Assembly: GCF_030052995.1 (NCBI RefSeq)
Contig: NZ_JASJPW010000002.1
Coordinates: forward strand, 310,001-374,000
DNA from: Gemmobacter sp. 24YEA27
Lineage (GTDB): Bacteria > Pseudomonadota > Alphaproteobacteria > Rhodobacterales > Rhodobacteraceae
Direction of reading: 5' to 3'
DNA: 64,000 bases
Under the pieces are notes generated by a model. The model worked only from the letters and a program-made list of their open reading frames with translations, was not told the DNA's origin and did not search any database. Each line of letters opens with the position of its first letter. Positions within the stretch are counted from its first letter, which is position 1. Of the stretch, positions 39,629-47,756 are shown one piece after another. A program made the position numbers and the translations under genes.

Positions 39629-40883
39629 TGACAGCCGGGACGATCATCATCGGCGCCGGTCATGCCGGCATTCAGGCCGCCGCAAGCCTGCGGCTCGAAG
39701 GCTATGACGGGCCCATCCGGGTGATGACCGATGAAAGCAGCCTGCCCTATCACAAGCCACCGCTGTCAAAGGCCTTTCTGAAGCAGCCCGAGCCCCGGCC
39801 CCAGCTTTTGCGGGCGGAAAGCTTCTATAGTTCAAATAAGATCACGCTGGAGCGTGATGTCCGTGTCGCAGAGATCCGGCCGATGCCCATCGGATACGGC
39901 TGCGCTGCGGCCGGGAAGAGGCCTATGACAAGCTGATCCTCGCCACCGGCGCCAGGCCTCGCCCGCTCGTATTGCCGGAAGGTTCCGGCCTTCAGGACGC
40001 GCAGATCGCAGCGTTGCGCACGCTTGCCGATGCCGAAGCGCTGCGTGCGCAGATCGCCGCCAGCCGCAGTCTCGTGATTGTCGGGGCCGGGTTCATCGGG
40101 CTGGAACTGGCGGCTACCCTGGTCGCTCTGGGCAAGACCGTCACTGTGACCGAAATGTCCGACCGGGTGCTGGGCCGGGTCGTGGCACCGGCGGTTTCGT
40201 TCCATATCCTGGAAACGCTGCGGGCCGCAGGCGTGACCATCCATCTGAACTCGGGCCTGAGCATGATCGGCCCGGGTCGCGGGCATCGTCACGAAGTGCA
40301 TCTCACGGGCGGGGAAAGGATCGGGGCCGATCTGATCCTGAGCAGCATCGGGGTCGAGCCTGATACCGGCCTGGCCCACGCGGCGGGCCTGCGCTGTGAC
40401 AACGGCATCCTGGTGGACGGGCTGATGCAGACCTCTGACCCCGACATCCTCGCGATCGGTGACTGCGCCCGATTTCCGCACAAGGCCAGCGGCCGGCTGC
40501 TGCGGCTGGAATCGGTTCAGGCGGCGACCGATCAGGCCAAAACCGCAGCCGCAACCCTCTGCGGGCGCGCAGCGCCCTATGCGGCCCTGCCATGGTTCTG
40601 GTCGGATATCGGCGATCAGAAACTGCAGATGGCAGGCCTTTCGGCCGGGGCTGACCAGCAGTTCCTGCTCCGCTCGGGTGAGGATGGCGCGTTTTCCGTC
40701 TGCCACTTCGCGGGCCGCCGGCTGCTGGCGGTCGACTCGGTCAACCGGCCTGCCGACCATCTTCTCGCGCGCAAGATGCTGAACGCGGGCTTCTCGCCAC
40801 GCCCCGAAGATATCGCCGCAAACCGCCTCGCCGAAGCCTTTGCCGCCTGGCAAAGCACGCCGGCCATATCGGCAGATCAGTAG
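39628..40883 (+). CDS. FAD-dependent ferredoxin reductase (frameshifted)
   Basis: FAD-binding start IIIGAGHAGIQAAASL, the LPYHKPPLSKAFL segment typical of putidaredoxin/rhodocoxin reductases, LATGARPR, NAD-binding VIVGAGFIGLELAATL and AIGDCARFPHK. The frame breaks between 39871 and 39890; one added base (for instance in the GG near 39878) restores 418 residues. It would pass electrons from NAD(P)H to the preceding ferredoxin. Confidence 0.87.
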
Positions 40884-40917
40884 ACATTTCGGAAATACGA
40901 AAGAGAGTTCGACGCTC

Positions 40918-42007
40918 ATGACTGAGGTTCACCCCCGGCAAAGCCGCTTCCGCCTGAAAGCGTGGATTGTGATGTTCATCATCCCAACCCGACCACCGCC
41001 GATCTGCTGCCCTATCTGCCCGAGGTCTGGCAGGATCTGATAACGGCGCGGGGAATTCTGCAATTCGACAGCATCGCCTATCCGAACAATGCCCCCTGAC
41101 CTGCCGCCCGGACTGGCGCGACAGCACGGGCGGGCTGCGCAATGATGCCGCGCGGCTTGGCGCGACTGTACTGGGAGAATTCGGGGCCGGAACCGCAATC
41201 CTGAACAATCTCTGCGGTGTGCATATGGTCTATGACACCGATATGGCGATTGCCCTGACCCGCGCCATCAACGACTGGACTCGCGCTGAATGGCTGGACC
41301 GCCATCCCGGACTGCGCGCCTCGATGCTGATCCCGCTGCAGGACATGGAGGCCGCTGAGGCTGAAATCGAGCGTTGTGCCGCCGATCCGCGCTTTGTGCA
41401 GATCCTGCTGCCGGCGGCAGCGCATGTGCCCTATGGCAACCGCTCGTTCCGCCCGCTGTACCGCGCTGCCGTCCGTCACCGGCTGCCGGTGGGCATCCAT
41501 GCCGGCAGCGCCTATCACCACCCGGTGACCTCGGTCGGCTGGCCGAATACGGTGATCGAGGACTACGCCGCCCAGGCGCAGATCCTGCAATCGCAGTTGG
41601 CAAGCCTGGTGTCAGAAGGCGTTTTCACCGAATTCCCCGCGCTCAGAGTGGTGTTTCTGGAATCCGGTGTGAGCTGGCTTCCGGCCTTCATGTGGCGCTT
41701 CGGGAAATTCTGGAAGGGCCTGCGCTTTGAGACGCCCTGGGTCGACCGGCTGCCCGCTGAAATCATCCGCGACCATATCCGCTTTACCACCCAGCCTTTC
41801 GATGCGCCGGATGATCCGGACATCCTCGCCCGGCTGATCGACCAGATCGGCTCGGATCAGGTCCTGCTCTATGCCTCGGACTATCCGCACTGGCAGTTCG
41901 ACGGCAGTAACCCGCTGCCGAAATCCTTCGATGCGGCGCTGATCCGCAAGATCGCTTTGGAAAATCCCCTTGCCACCTATCCCCGCCTTTCGGAGAAAAG
42001 CTCATGA
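40918..42007 (+). CDS. Amidohydrolase-2 family metal-dependent hydrolase (two frameshifts)
   Basis: TIM-barrel amidohydrolase related to ACMSD and LigW-type decarboxylases. After a short start the metal-binding DCDVHHPNP appears once a G is restored near 40962; a second break in the C run 41092-41096 is needed to reach TCRPDWRDSTGG. Repaired length is 363 residues. Further motifs: LPVGIHAGS, VVFLESGVSWLPAFMWR and YASDYPHWQFDG. It is clearly related to the next gene, suggesting duplication. Reaction unknown: C-C or C-N bond hydrolysis or decarboxylation. Confidence 0.83.
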
Positions 42008-43107
42008 CCGCGCCGGCTGGAATTACGACAAAAGATCAGGCCGTTGTGCAGAAGGTGATCGACTGCGACGTGCATCCGAAACTGTCATCGGCTGAGGATC
42101 TGAAGCCATTTCTCAGTGCCGAATGGGGGGCGCATCTCTCCACCTATGGGCTGCGCTACCGTATGGGCTATCAGGACGGCAATCCGTTTCCCAAGGCGGC
42201 GCCTGCCTCATCGCGCCGCGACACCTGGCCCGAACAGGGGCTGCCCGGGTCTGATGTCGGGCTGCTGCAAAGCCAGCTGCTCGATCTTTACAATATGGAA
42301 TTTGGTATCATGAATCCGCTCTGGCCCACCGGCCAGGGGGTGCTGGGCGATGCCTTTTCCGCCGCGCTCTGCCGTGCCACCAACCTGTGGCAGCTGGAAC
42401 TTTACAATCGTCCTGAGCCGCGGCTGAAATGCTCGATCTGCGTGCCTTATGAGAATGGGGATCTGGCCCGCAAGGAGATCGAACATTACGCCGGGGATCA
42501 GCGTTTCGCCCAGGTGCTTCTGCTCAGCCGCACGGCGGAACTGCTGGGCCAGCGTCGCTACTGGCCGATCTTTGCCGCAGCCGAAGCGGCGAACCTGCCG
42601 GTCGGCATCCATGTGTTTGGCTATTCCGGCCATGCGATCACCCCGACCGGGTGGCCATCCTATTACATGGAAGAAATGACCGAACATGCGCCCTCGGCCC
42701 AGGCCATGCTGTCGAGCATGATCTTTGAAGGTCTGTTCGAGGCTTATCCCGGCACAAGAATCGTGCTGCTTGAAGCCGGTTTCGCCTGGCTTCCGGCTCT
42801 CGGCTGGCGGCTTGACCGGCTTTGGGAGCGGATGCGCAGTGAGGTCCCGCATGTGAAACGGCCGCCCTCTGAATACCTGCGCCAGCATGTCTGGGTTGCC
42901 ACCCAGCCGATGGAAGAGCCGGAAAACCGGCGCCAGCTCGTCGATGTGCTCGACTGGATCGGACATGACCGGGTTGTTTTCTCATCGGATTATCCGCATT
43001 GGGATTTCGATGACCCCCGCTTTTCGCTGCCGCCGCATCTGAGCCCGGAGCTGAAACGTGCCATTCTTTATGAGAATGCAAAATCCCTCTACGGAGCGCG
43101 CGGATGA
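42004..43107 (+). CDS. Amidohydrolase-2 family metal-dependent hydrolase
   Basis: 367 residues, intact. Metal-site motifs IDCDVHPKL, LPVGIHVFGYSGH, IVLLEAGFAWLPAL and FSSDYPHWDFDDP match the previous gene. The start overlaps the previous stop by four bases, and the stop overlaps the Rieske gene by four, so the three are translationally linked. Possibly a subunit or a sister enzyme acting on the next intermediate. Confidence 0.9.
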   Translation: MTAPAGITTKDQAVVQKVIDCDVHPKLSSAEDLKPFLSAEWGAHLSTYGLRYRMGYQDGNPFPKAAPASSRRDTWPEQGLPGSDVGLLQSQLLDLYNMEFGIMNPLWPTGQGVLGDAFSAALCRATNLWQLELYNRPEPRLKCSICVPYENGDLARKEIEHYAGDQRFAQVLLLSRTAELLGQRRYWPIFAAAEAANLPVGIHVFGYSGHAITPTGWPSYYMEEMTEHAPSAQAMLSSMIFEGLFEAYPGTRIVLLEAGFAWLPALGWRLDRLWERMRSEVPHVKRPPSEYLRQHVWVATQPMEEPENRRQLVDVLDWIGHDRVVFSSDYPHWDFDDPRFSLPPHLSPELKRAILYENAKSLYGARG

Positions 43108-43520
43108 CACGTTTCAGGGTTGGCACAACCGACTGCATTGCTGAAGGCGGCCGTCTGAAGATCGAAATCAATGGCAGGCCAGTGGTGATCTTCAATGTCG
43201 AAGGGCGCTTCTATGCCCTCTCGGATCGCTGTCCGCATCAGGGCGGGCCGCTGTCCGGCGGCGATCAGATTGGCGAGCTGCGGGCAGAGCGGGTGGGCGA
43301 GCATCAGTATTGCCGGCGCAATATGACGGTGCGCTGCCCCTGGCATCACTGGGAATTCGATATCGAGACCGGCCGCTCACGGATTGACCCCGCCCGACTG
43401 AAAGTGCGCTCGTTTGAGACGGCGGTGGAGAGCGGCCCGGACTGCGATGAGAATGAGGTGCCCAACGCGACCACCTATCAGACAGTTGCGGATCAGGGCG
43501 TGCTTTACGTGATCATGTAA
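43104..43520 (+). CDS. Rieske [2Fe-2S] protein
   Basis: 138 residues. Cluster ligands in CPHQGG and CPWHHWEF, 35 residues apart. That is longer than in ordinary Rieske ferredoxins (about 17-20), and the added loop includes another cysteine (QYCRR). No catalytic oxygenase domain follows. Coupled to two amidohydrolases and near a ferredoxin and reductase, it may be an electron carrier or an accessory subunit of an oxygenase encoded elsewhere. Confidence 0.88.
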   Translation: MTRFRVGTTDCIAEGGRLKIEINGRPVVIFNVEGRFYALSDRCPHQGGPLSGGDQIGELRAERVGEHQYCRRNMTVRCPWHHWEFDIETGRSRIDPARLKVRSFETAVESGPDCDENEVPNATTYQTVADQGVLYVIM

Positions 43521-43525
43521 ACAGT

Positions 43526-43566
43526 CGCGCGCAGTCAGAGATCCGCCGCAGCGGAGATTGCGCGCG
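43526..43566 (+). terminator. Long two-part stem-loop after Rieske gene
   Basis: Outer arms CGCGCGCA (43526-43533) and TGCGCGCG (43559-43566) enclose a second hairpin CCGC-CGCA-GCGG (43543-43554). It starts five bases after the Rieske stop. No U-tract, but position and strength suggest the end of the Opp-type operon. Confidence 0.65.
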
Positions 43567-43927
43567 TCATCTCAAACGCGCACCGGCACGGGCGGCCCCC
43601 TGAACCATAAATCTGCGGATGGTCAGCCCGTCCTCCGGTCATACCTGGTGCAACAGCACAGCGCTGCCCGGCTTGCGCTCTTGCTCGGCAACTGCACAGT
43701 CCCACAGAACGGCCCACAGAACGGCCCGCAGTACAGCCTGACTGCCAGCGACGTATATCGTATCATCAGCATCCGGGGGCAAACCCCTGTCACGGGTGAT
43801 CTCAGCAGTCTGCCACTCCCACTCGCCCAGAGCCTTCCTGCACTTTCTGCAATGGCGGCATTTGATAAATGAATTATGCGCCCTGGCATCCCTGCGGCTA
43901 CGGAAAGGTGTAAGTAGGGAGTAGATT
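43567..43927 (+). promoter_or_regulatory. Intergenic region before second catabolic operon, with 12-base tandem repeat
   Basis: No convincing gene. CCCACAGAACGG is repeated head to tail at 43701-43712 and 43713-43724, a possible activator site. A small GGGG-CAAA-CCCC hairpin lies at about 43776-43787, and the last 60 bases are more AT-rich, with TTGATAAATGAATTATG near 43862. The Rieske ferredoxin gene starts directly after. Confidence 0.45.
43701..43724 (+). repeat. Two-copy 12-base tandem repeat
   Basis: CCCACAGAACGG twice without a gap, about 200 bases upstream of the Rieske ferredoxin gene. The unit length is near one helical turn, which fits a dimeric regulator binding site, but it may be chance. 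Confidence 0.6.
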
Positions 43928-44254
43928 ATGACAGGCACTACGACTGGCACCTGGGTCATTGCGGTTTCTGTTGCCGAGCTGGATGACGGCGACGCAATGC
44001 GTTTCGATCATGAAGGCCGCTGTGTCGCGGTCTATAATGCTGGCGGCACGTTTTACGCTTCGGCCGGCATTTGCAGCCATGAACATGCCTTCATGTCAGA
44101 GGGCTATCTCGATGGTCATATCATCGAATGCCCCCTGCATCAGGCGCTGTTTGATATCCGTACCGGCGCCAACCTGTCACCTCCTGCGACGAAATCCCTG
44201 CAGACCTATCCGACCCGGGTGGAAAACGGCCAGGTGATGGTTCTGCTGGGCTGA
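43928..44254 (+). CDS. Rieske-type ferredoxin
   Basis: 108 residues. Cluster motifs CSHEHAFM and CPLHQALFDI with 18-residue spacing, as in ferredoxin components of multi-component oxygenases (NdoA/BphF type). First gene of the second catabolic operon; it can serve the di-iron enzyme and reductase seven genes downstream. Confidence 0.9.
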   Translation: MTGTTTGTWVIAVSVAELDDGDAMRFDHEGRCVAVYNAGGTFYASAGICSHEHAFMSEGYLDGHIIECPLHQALFDIRTGANLSPPATKSLQTYPTRVENGQVMVLLG

Positions 44255-44318
44255 TGAGGCACGGTGCTGCGTCGGAGGAGACGCGCAGCGCCGCAAAGAA
44301 AAATCAAGGGAGGAACGA

Positions 44319-45623
44319 ATGAAACTGACACGCCGCAGCGTGCTTGGCAGCGCATTGGCATCGACGGCTCTTGCAGTCATACCCACCGGAATTCTGCCGC
44401 ATCTCGCGCAGGCTCAGACTGGCGGGGGGGTGCACAGCGTCCTGAACGCCCTGATCGCGCAATATGCAGCGGCCGCCGCCGAAGGGATGAAGAACGCCTC
44501 TGTCGCCGCCCTTTATGACCGCGACGCTTTCGCCGATTACCTCGACGTCTATCCGGTGGCCGATCTGGTCGATGGCTTTGACTGGAAGCCGGGCATGGGT
44601 GCAACCTTTACCGGGCCCTATAGCAAGCTCGAGATCAAGGCCCCGTTCACGGATTACATTCCGCTTCCCGAGGGGCCGGTGCTGGACCCGGCGAAGACCT
44701 ATAAGATCGGCTTCGTCTTCCACGGCTTCAACCATCCCTGGCTGATTGCGCTTGCAGATACCGCAGCCTGGGAGGCGGCGCGTCACCCGAATATCGAGAT
44801 CGAAGTCGTCGATGCAGAATTCGATGACAACAAGATGGGCCAGATCATTGATACCTGGGTGACGCGCAAGTTTGACGGGATCGTCCTCTGGCCCTCGCGC
44901 GAGGCGCCGATGGGGCCGCCGGTGGATCGTGCCATTGATGCCGGCATTCCGGTGGTCAGCGTTGACCGCCGCACCTCGTCGCAGAAGATCAGCTCGGAAG
45001 TTCTGGGGAATTTTTACGCGAATGGTCTGCAACAGGGGCTTTATCTCAAGCATTCCGGCCGGACCGGCAAGATCATCCTCAACCGCAAGGATCTGGGCAG
45101 CACCGCCGATTCCATCCGCACCGGCGCATTCCTCCAGGTGATCGGCCAGGAAGAAGGCTTTGAGATTGCGGGGAATTACCACACCAACAGCCAGCGTTCG
45201 CTTGCGTTCCAGTCAACCGTGGATGCGCTTCAGGCGATCCGCGATGTTGCGGTCAGCTTCAATACCGGCGGCGAAGAGGCAATGGGCGCACTCGATGCGA
45301 TCCGCGAAGGCAACCGGCTCGATTCCGCGCCTGACGGCAAGCGTATCGCCATCCTCGCCAATGATGATGCGAAAGAGGTGCTGCATGAGGTGGAACAGGG
45401 CAATATCGCCATGGTTTCCCCCTACACGCCGCTGATCGGTGATATCGGGATCCGGACGGTCCTTCTGCATATCGGGGCGAAAGAGGGGCTGAATGATGCG
45501 CCGCCGCGCCTGGTGCTGACCCCGAACCTGCCGATGATCACCCGTGAAAAGATGACCATCGAAGGGGTCGAAACCATGACGCCGGCCGAATGGCCCTATG
45601 CTTACGGTCCGGCCGTCGCCTGA
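44319..45623 (+). CDS. Ribose-type ABC substrate-binding protein with N-terminal extra segment
   Basis: 434 residues, start supported by AAGGGAGG. A leader (LTRRSVLGSALAS, possibly Tat) is followed by about 90 residues not usual in RbsB-like proteins, with YDRDAFADYLDVYPVAD, before the Peripla_BP_4 core begins at YKIGFVFHGFNHPW. Core motifs VDAEFDDNK, FDGIVLWPS, GIPVVSVDRR and AILANDD are visible. Periplasmic receptor for a sugar or polyol-like ligand; the extra segment could change ligand size or docking. Confidence 0.87.
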   Translation: MKLTRRSVLGSALASTALAVIPTGILPHLAQAQTGGGVHSVLNALIAQYAAAAAEGMKNASVAALYDRDAFADYLDVYPVADLVDGFDWKPGMGATFTGPYSKLEIKAPFTDYIPLPEGPVLDPAKTYKIGFVFHGFNHPWLIALADTAAWEAARHPNIEIEVVDAEFDDNKMGQIIDTWVTRKFDGIVLWPSREAPMGPPVDRAIDAGIPVVSVDRRTSSQKISSEVLGNFYANGLQQGLYLKHSGRTGKIILNRKDLGSTADSIRTGAFLQVIGQEEGFEIAGNYHTNSQRSLAFQSTVDALQAIRDVAVSFNTGGEEAMGALDAIREGNRLDSAPDGKRIAILANDDAKEVLHEVEQGNIAMVSPYTPLIGDIGIRTVLLHIGAKEGLNDAPPRLVLTPNLPMITREKMTIEGVETMTPAEWPYAYGPAVA

Positions 45624-45639
45624 GCGGGCCCGGATCCGA

Positions 45640-45678
45640 CGGCGGCTTCTGGCTGGCTTTGCCACCCGGAAGCCGCCG
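45640..45678 (+). terminator. Intercistronic stem-loop after binding-protein gene
   Basis: CGGCGGCTTC (45640-45649) and GAAGCCGCCG (45669-45678), a perfect ten-pair stem with a 19-base loop, 16 bases after the binding-protein stop. As at 19.25 kb it separates receptor and permease genes and probably favours receptor expression. Confidence 0.72.
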
Positions 45679-45713
45679 GTTTCCTCCGCAGCCCTTGCCA
45701 ACGGAGACTTCCT

Positions 45714-46712
45714 TTGTCTGATATCCAGAAAACTCACAGCCCCGCAGTTTTTATGCGGGCCGGGCCCCGTCTTGCCCGGGCCTTCGGGAGCGCTGGCGGT
45801 GACCTGAACCGCCTTTTCGTGCTGATCGCGCTGCTGGTGAGTGGCGCGCTGCTGTTTCCCGGATTTGCCAGCCCCGGCAATGCAATGGTGATCCTGACCT
45901 CGGTTGCCGGGGTCGGGATCCTGGCCCTTGGCATGACCATGGTGATCATCACCGGCGAAATTGACCTTTCTGTCGCGGGGATTGCGGTGCTTTCGACCGT
46001 GATCGGCGGCGTCCTGCTGCCAGGGGGCTCGCCGGTGATGGTGATCGGAGCGGTTTTGCTGACCGGGCTCGTCCTCGGGCTGATCAACGGGATCCTCGTG
46101 GCCGCGCTGCGGCTGTCTTCACTGATCGTGACCCTGGCCACTATGGGGATCGCCAGCGCGCTGGCGAATATCATCTCACGCGGACAGGCAAGCTACCCGA
46201 ATGCGATGCCGGAATTCCTCTGGTTCGGGCGCGGCGCAATCGCCGGCCTGCCGGTGCCGGTTGCCCTCTTCCTGCTGGCGGCAGCTGTCGCGCTGGTGCT
46301 CACCGGATCGGCCAGCTTCGGGCGCAGGCTTTATGCCACCGGCGGCAATGCACGGGCCGCGGAACTGTCCGGTGTTCAGACCTGGAAAGTCCGGCTGACG
46401 GTTTTCGCCTTGTCAGGCCTTGCGGCAGCGCTGGTCGGCCTGATCGAAAGCGCGCGTCTGGGCTATATCAATCCTGCCGGTTTTGTGGGGCTGGAGCTGA
46501 AGGTTCTGGCGGTCGCGGTCCTTGGCGGAGCAGCGCTTTCCGGCGGCGTCGGCTCGGTCCGGGGGGCGGTTCTTGCCACGCTGATCATCGGCTGCATCAA
46601 CAATCTGCTGAACCAGGCCGGGGTCAGTTTCTACATGCAGCAGGTGGTGACCGGGCTGGTGATCCTTGCGGTCGTGGCCCCTGGTTTCAGCAAAAGGATT
46701 GATGTTCGATGA
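45714..46712 (+). CDS. Ribose-type ABC permease (RbsC-like), TTG start
   Basis: 332 residues. I chose TTG 45714 because GGAG lies seven bases upstream; an ATG at 45753 is an alternative. BPD_transp_2 fold with about nine helices, GMTMVIITGEIDLSVAGI near the N-terminus and ALSGGVGSVRGAV in the C-terminal coupling region. Overlaps the second permease as ATGA. Confidence 0.9.
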   Translation: MSDIQKTHSPAVFMRAGPRLARAFGSAGGDLNRLFVLIALLVSGALLFPGFASPGNAMVILTSVAGVGILALGMTMVIITGEIDLSVAGIAVLSTVIGGVLLPGGSPVMVIGAVLLTGLVLGLINGILVAALRLSSLIVTLATMGIASALANIISRGQASYPNAMPEFLWFGRGAIAGLPVPVALFLLAAAVALVLTGSASFGRRLYATGGNARAAELSGVQTWKVRLTVFALSGLAAALVGLIESARLGYINPAGFVGLELKVLAVAVLGGAALSGGVGSVRGAVLATLIIGCINNLLNQAGVSFYMQQVVTGLVILAVVAPGFSKRIDVR

Positions 46713-47728
46713 GCATTGCAACGACGCCCCGCCACAGGGGGCCTGCGATCATACCCCAGCTGATCGGCAACCCGCTTTTGTGGCTGCTGGTGCTGATCCT
46801 GGCCCTGGGCCTGATGACCAGCCCGGTCTTTCTCAGTGGCAATAACATCGCCAATGTCCTGCGCAATGCCGCAGTGGTCGGGCTGCTGGCCACCGGTTTT
46901 TCGGTGGTGCTGCTGACCGGGCGGATCGATCTGTCGATTGCCTCGGTCATGGTCTTTTCGGTGATTGCAGGTGTGCTGCTGACAACCGAAGCCGGGCGAT
47001 ATCTCGGATTTCGCTGGATGGTGCGCGGCAATACATTTGCCGGTCCGGAAGCGCTGGCCATCGGTCTCTGCCTGGCAAGCGGGGCGCTGCTCGGGTTGCT
47101 GAACGGGCTTGGCTCCGTCGGGCTGAAGATCACCTCTTTCATCTTCACCCTGATCACCATGACCGCGCTGCGCGGCGTCAGCTATCTGATCACCAATGGC
47201 GCGCCGGTCTATTATTCGGAAGGGCTGATGCGCTGGCTGGGCGAGGCCGTGTTCTTCGGCCTGCCGGTGGGCTTCATTCTGTTCCTTGCCATGGCGGTTC
47301 TGCTGCATCTGACCCTCAGCGGAACGGTTTTCGGCCGCAGGCTGATGGCTATAGGCGGCAATGAAAAAGCCGCGCGTTACAGCGGCATCAATACCGGGCT
47401 GATCGTGATTGCGGCCTTTGTGATCAGCGGATTTTGCGCGGCACTGGCGGGTGTGCTGTTCACTGCCCGGCTGATGTCGGTCGAGCCGGCCCTGGCGCAG
47501 GGCTATGAGCTGATCGCCATCACCATCGCCGTCATCGGCGGGATCAGCCTCGCGGGCGGCACCGGGTCGATCCCGAATGTCCTGCTCTCGGCGGTGACAT
47601 TTTCGGCGGGGCTCAATCTGCTCGCGATCTGGGGGATCGCGACATGGTATCAGAACCTTGCCATTGGCATAGCCCTGATCGCAACCGTGATCCTGACGCG
47701 GGTGCTGAACAAGGCAAAACCGTCCTGA
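46709..47728 (+). CDS. Ribose-type ABC permease (RbsC-like)
   Basis: 339 residues; related to the permease before it, so the pair forms a heterodimer. FSVVLLTGRIDLSIASVMVF and the coupling loop GRRLMAIGGNEKAARYSGI with ISLAGGTGSIPNV are diagnostic of the carbohydrate BPD_transp_2 family. Confidence 0.92.
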   Translation: MSIATTPRHRGPAIIPQLIGNPLLWLLVLILALGLMTSPVFLSGNNIANVLRNAAVVGLLATGFSVVLLTGRIDLSIASVMVFSVIAGVLLTTEAGRYLGFRWMVRGNTFAGPEALAIGLCLASGALLGLLNGLGSVGLKITSFIFTLITMTALRGVSYLITNGAPVYYSEGLMRWLGEAVFFGLPVGFILFLAMAVLLHLTLSGTVFGRRLMAIGGNEKAARYSGINTGLIVIAAFVISGFCAALAGVLFTARLMSVEPALAQGYELIAITIAVIGGISLAGGTGSIPNVLLSAVTFSAGLNLLAIWGIATWYQNLAIGIALIATVILTRVLNKAKPS

Positions 47729-47756
47729 GCGGCGGAGATAACGGGAGGAGACAGTA

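Noticed and set aside
43558..43872. 104-residue open frame between the two Rieske genes
   Set aside because: No ribosome site, no domain, overlaps the tandem repeat and the AT-rich promoter-like end.
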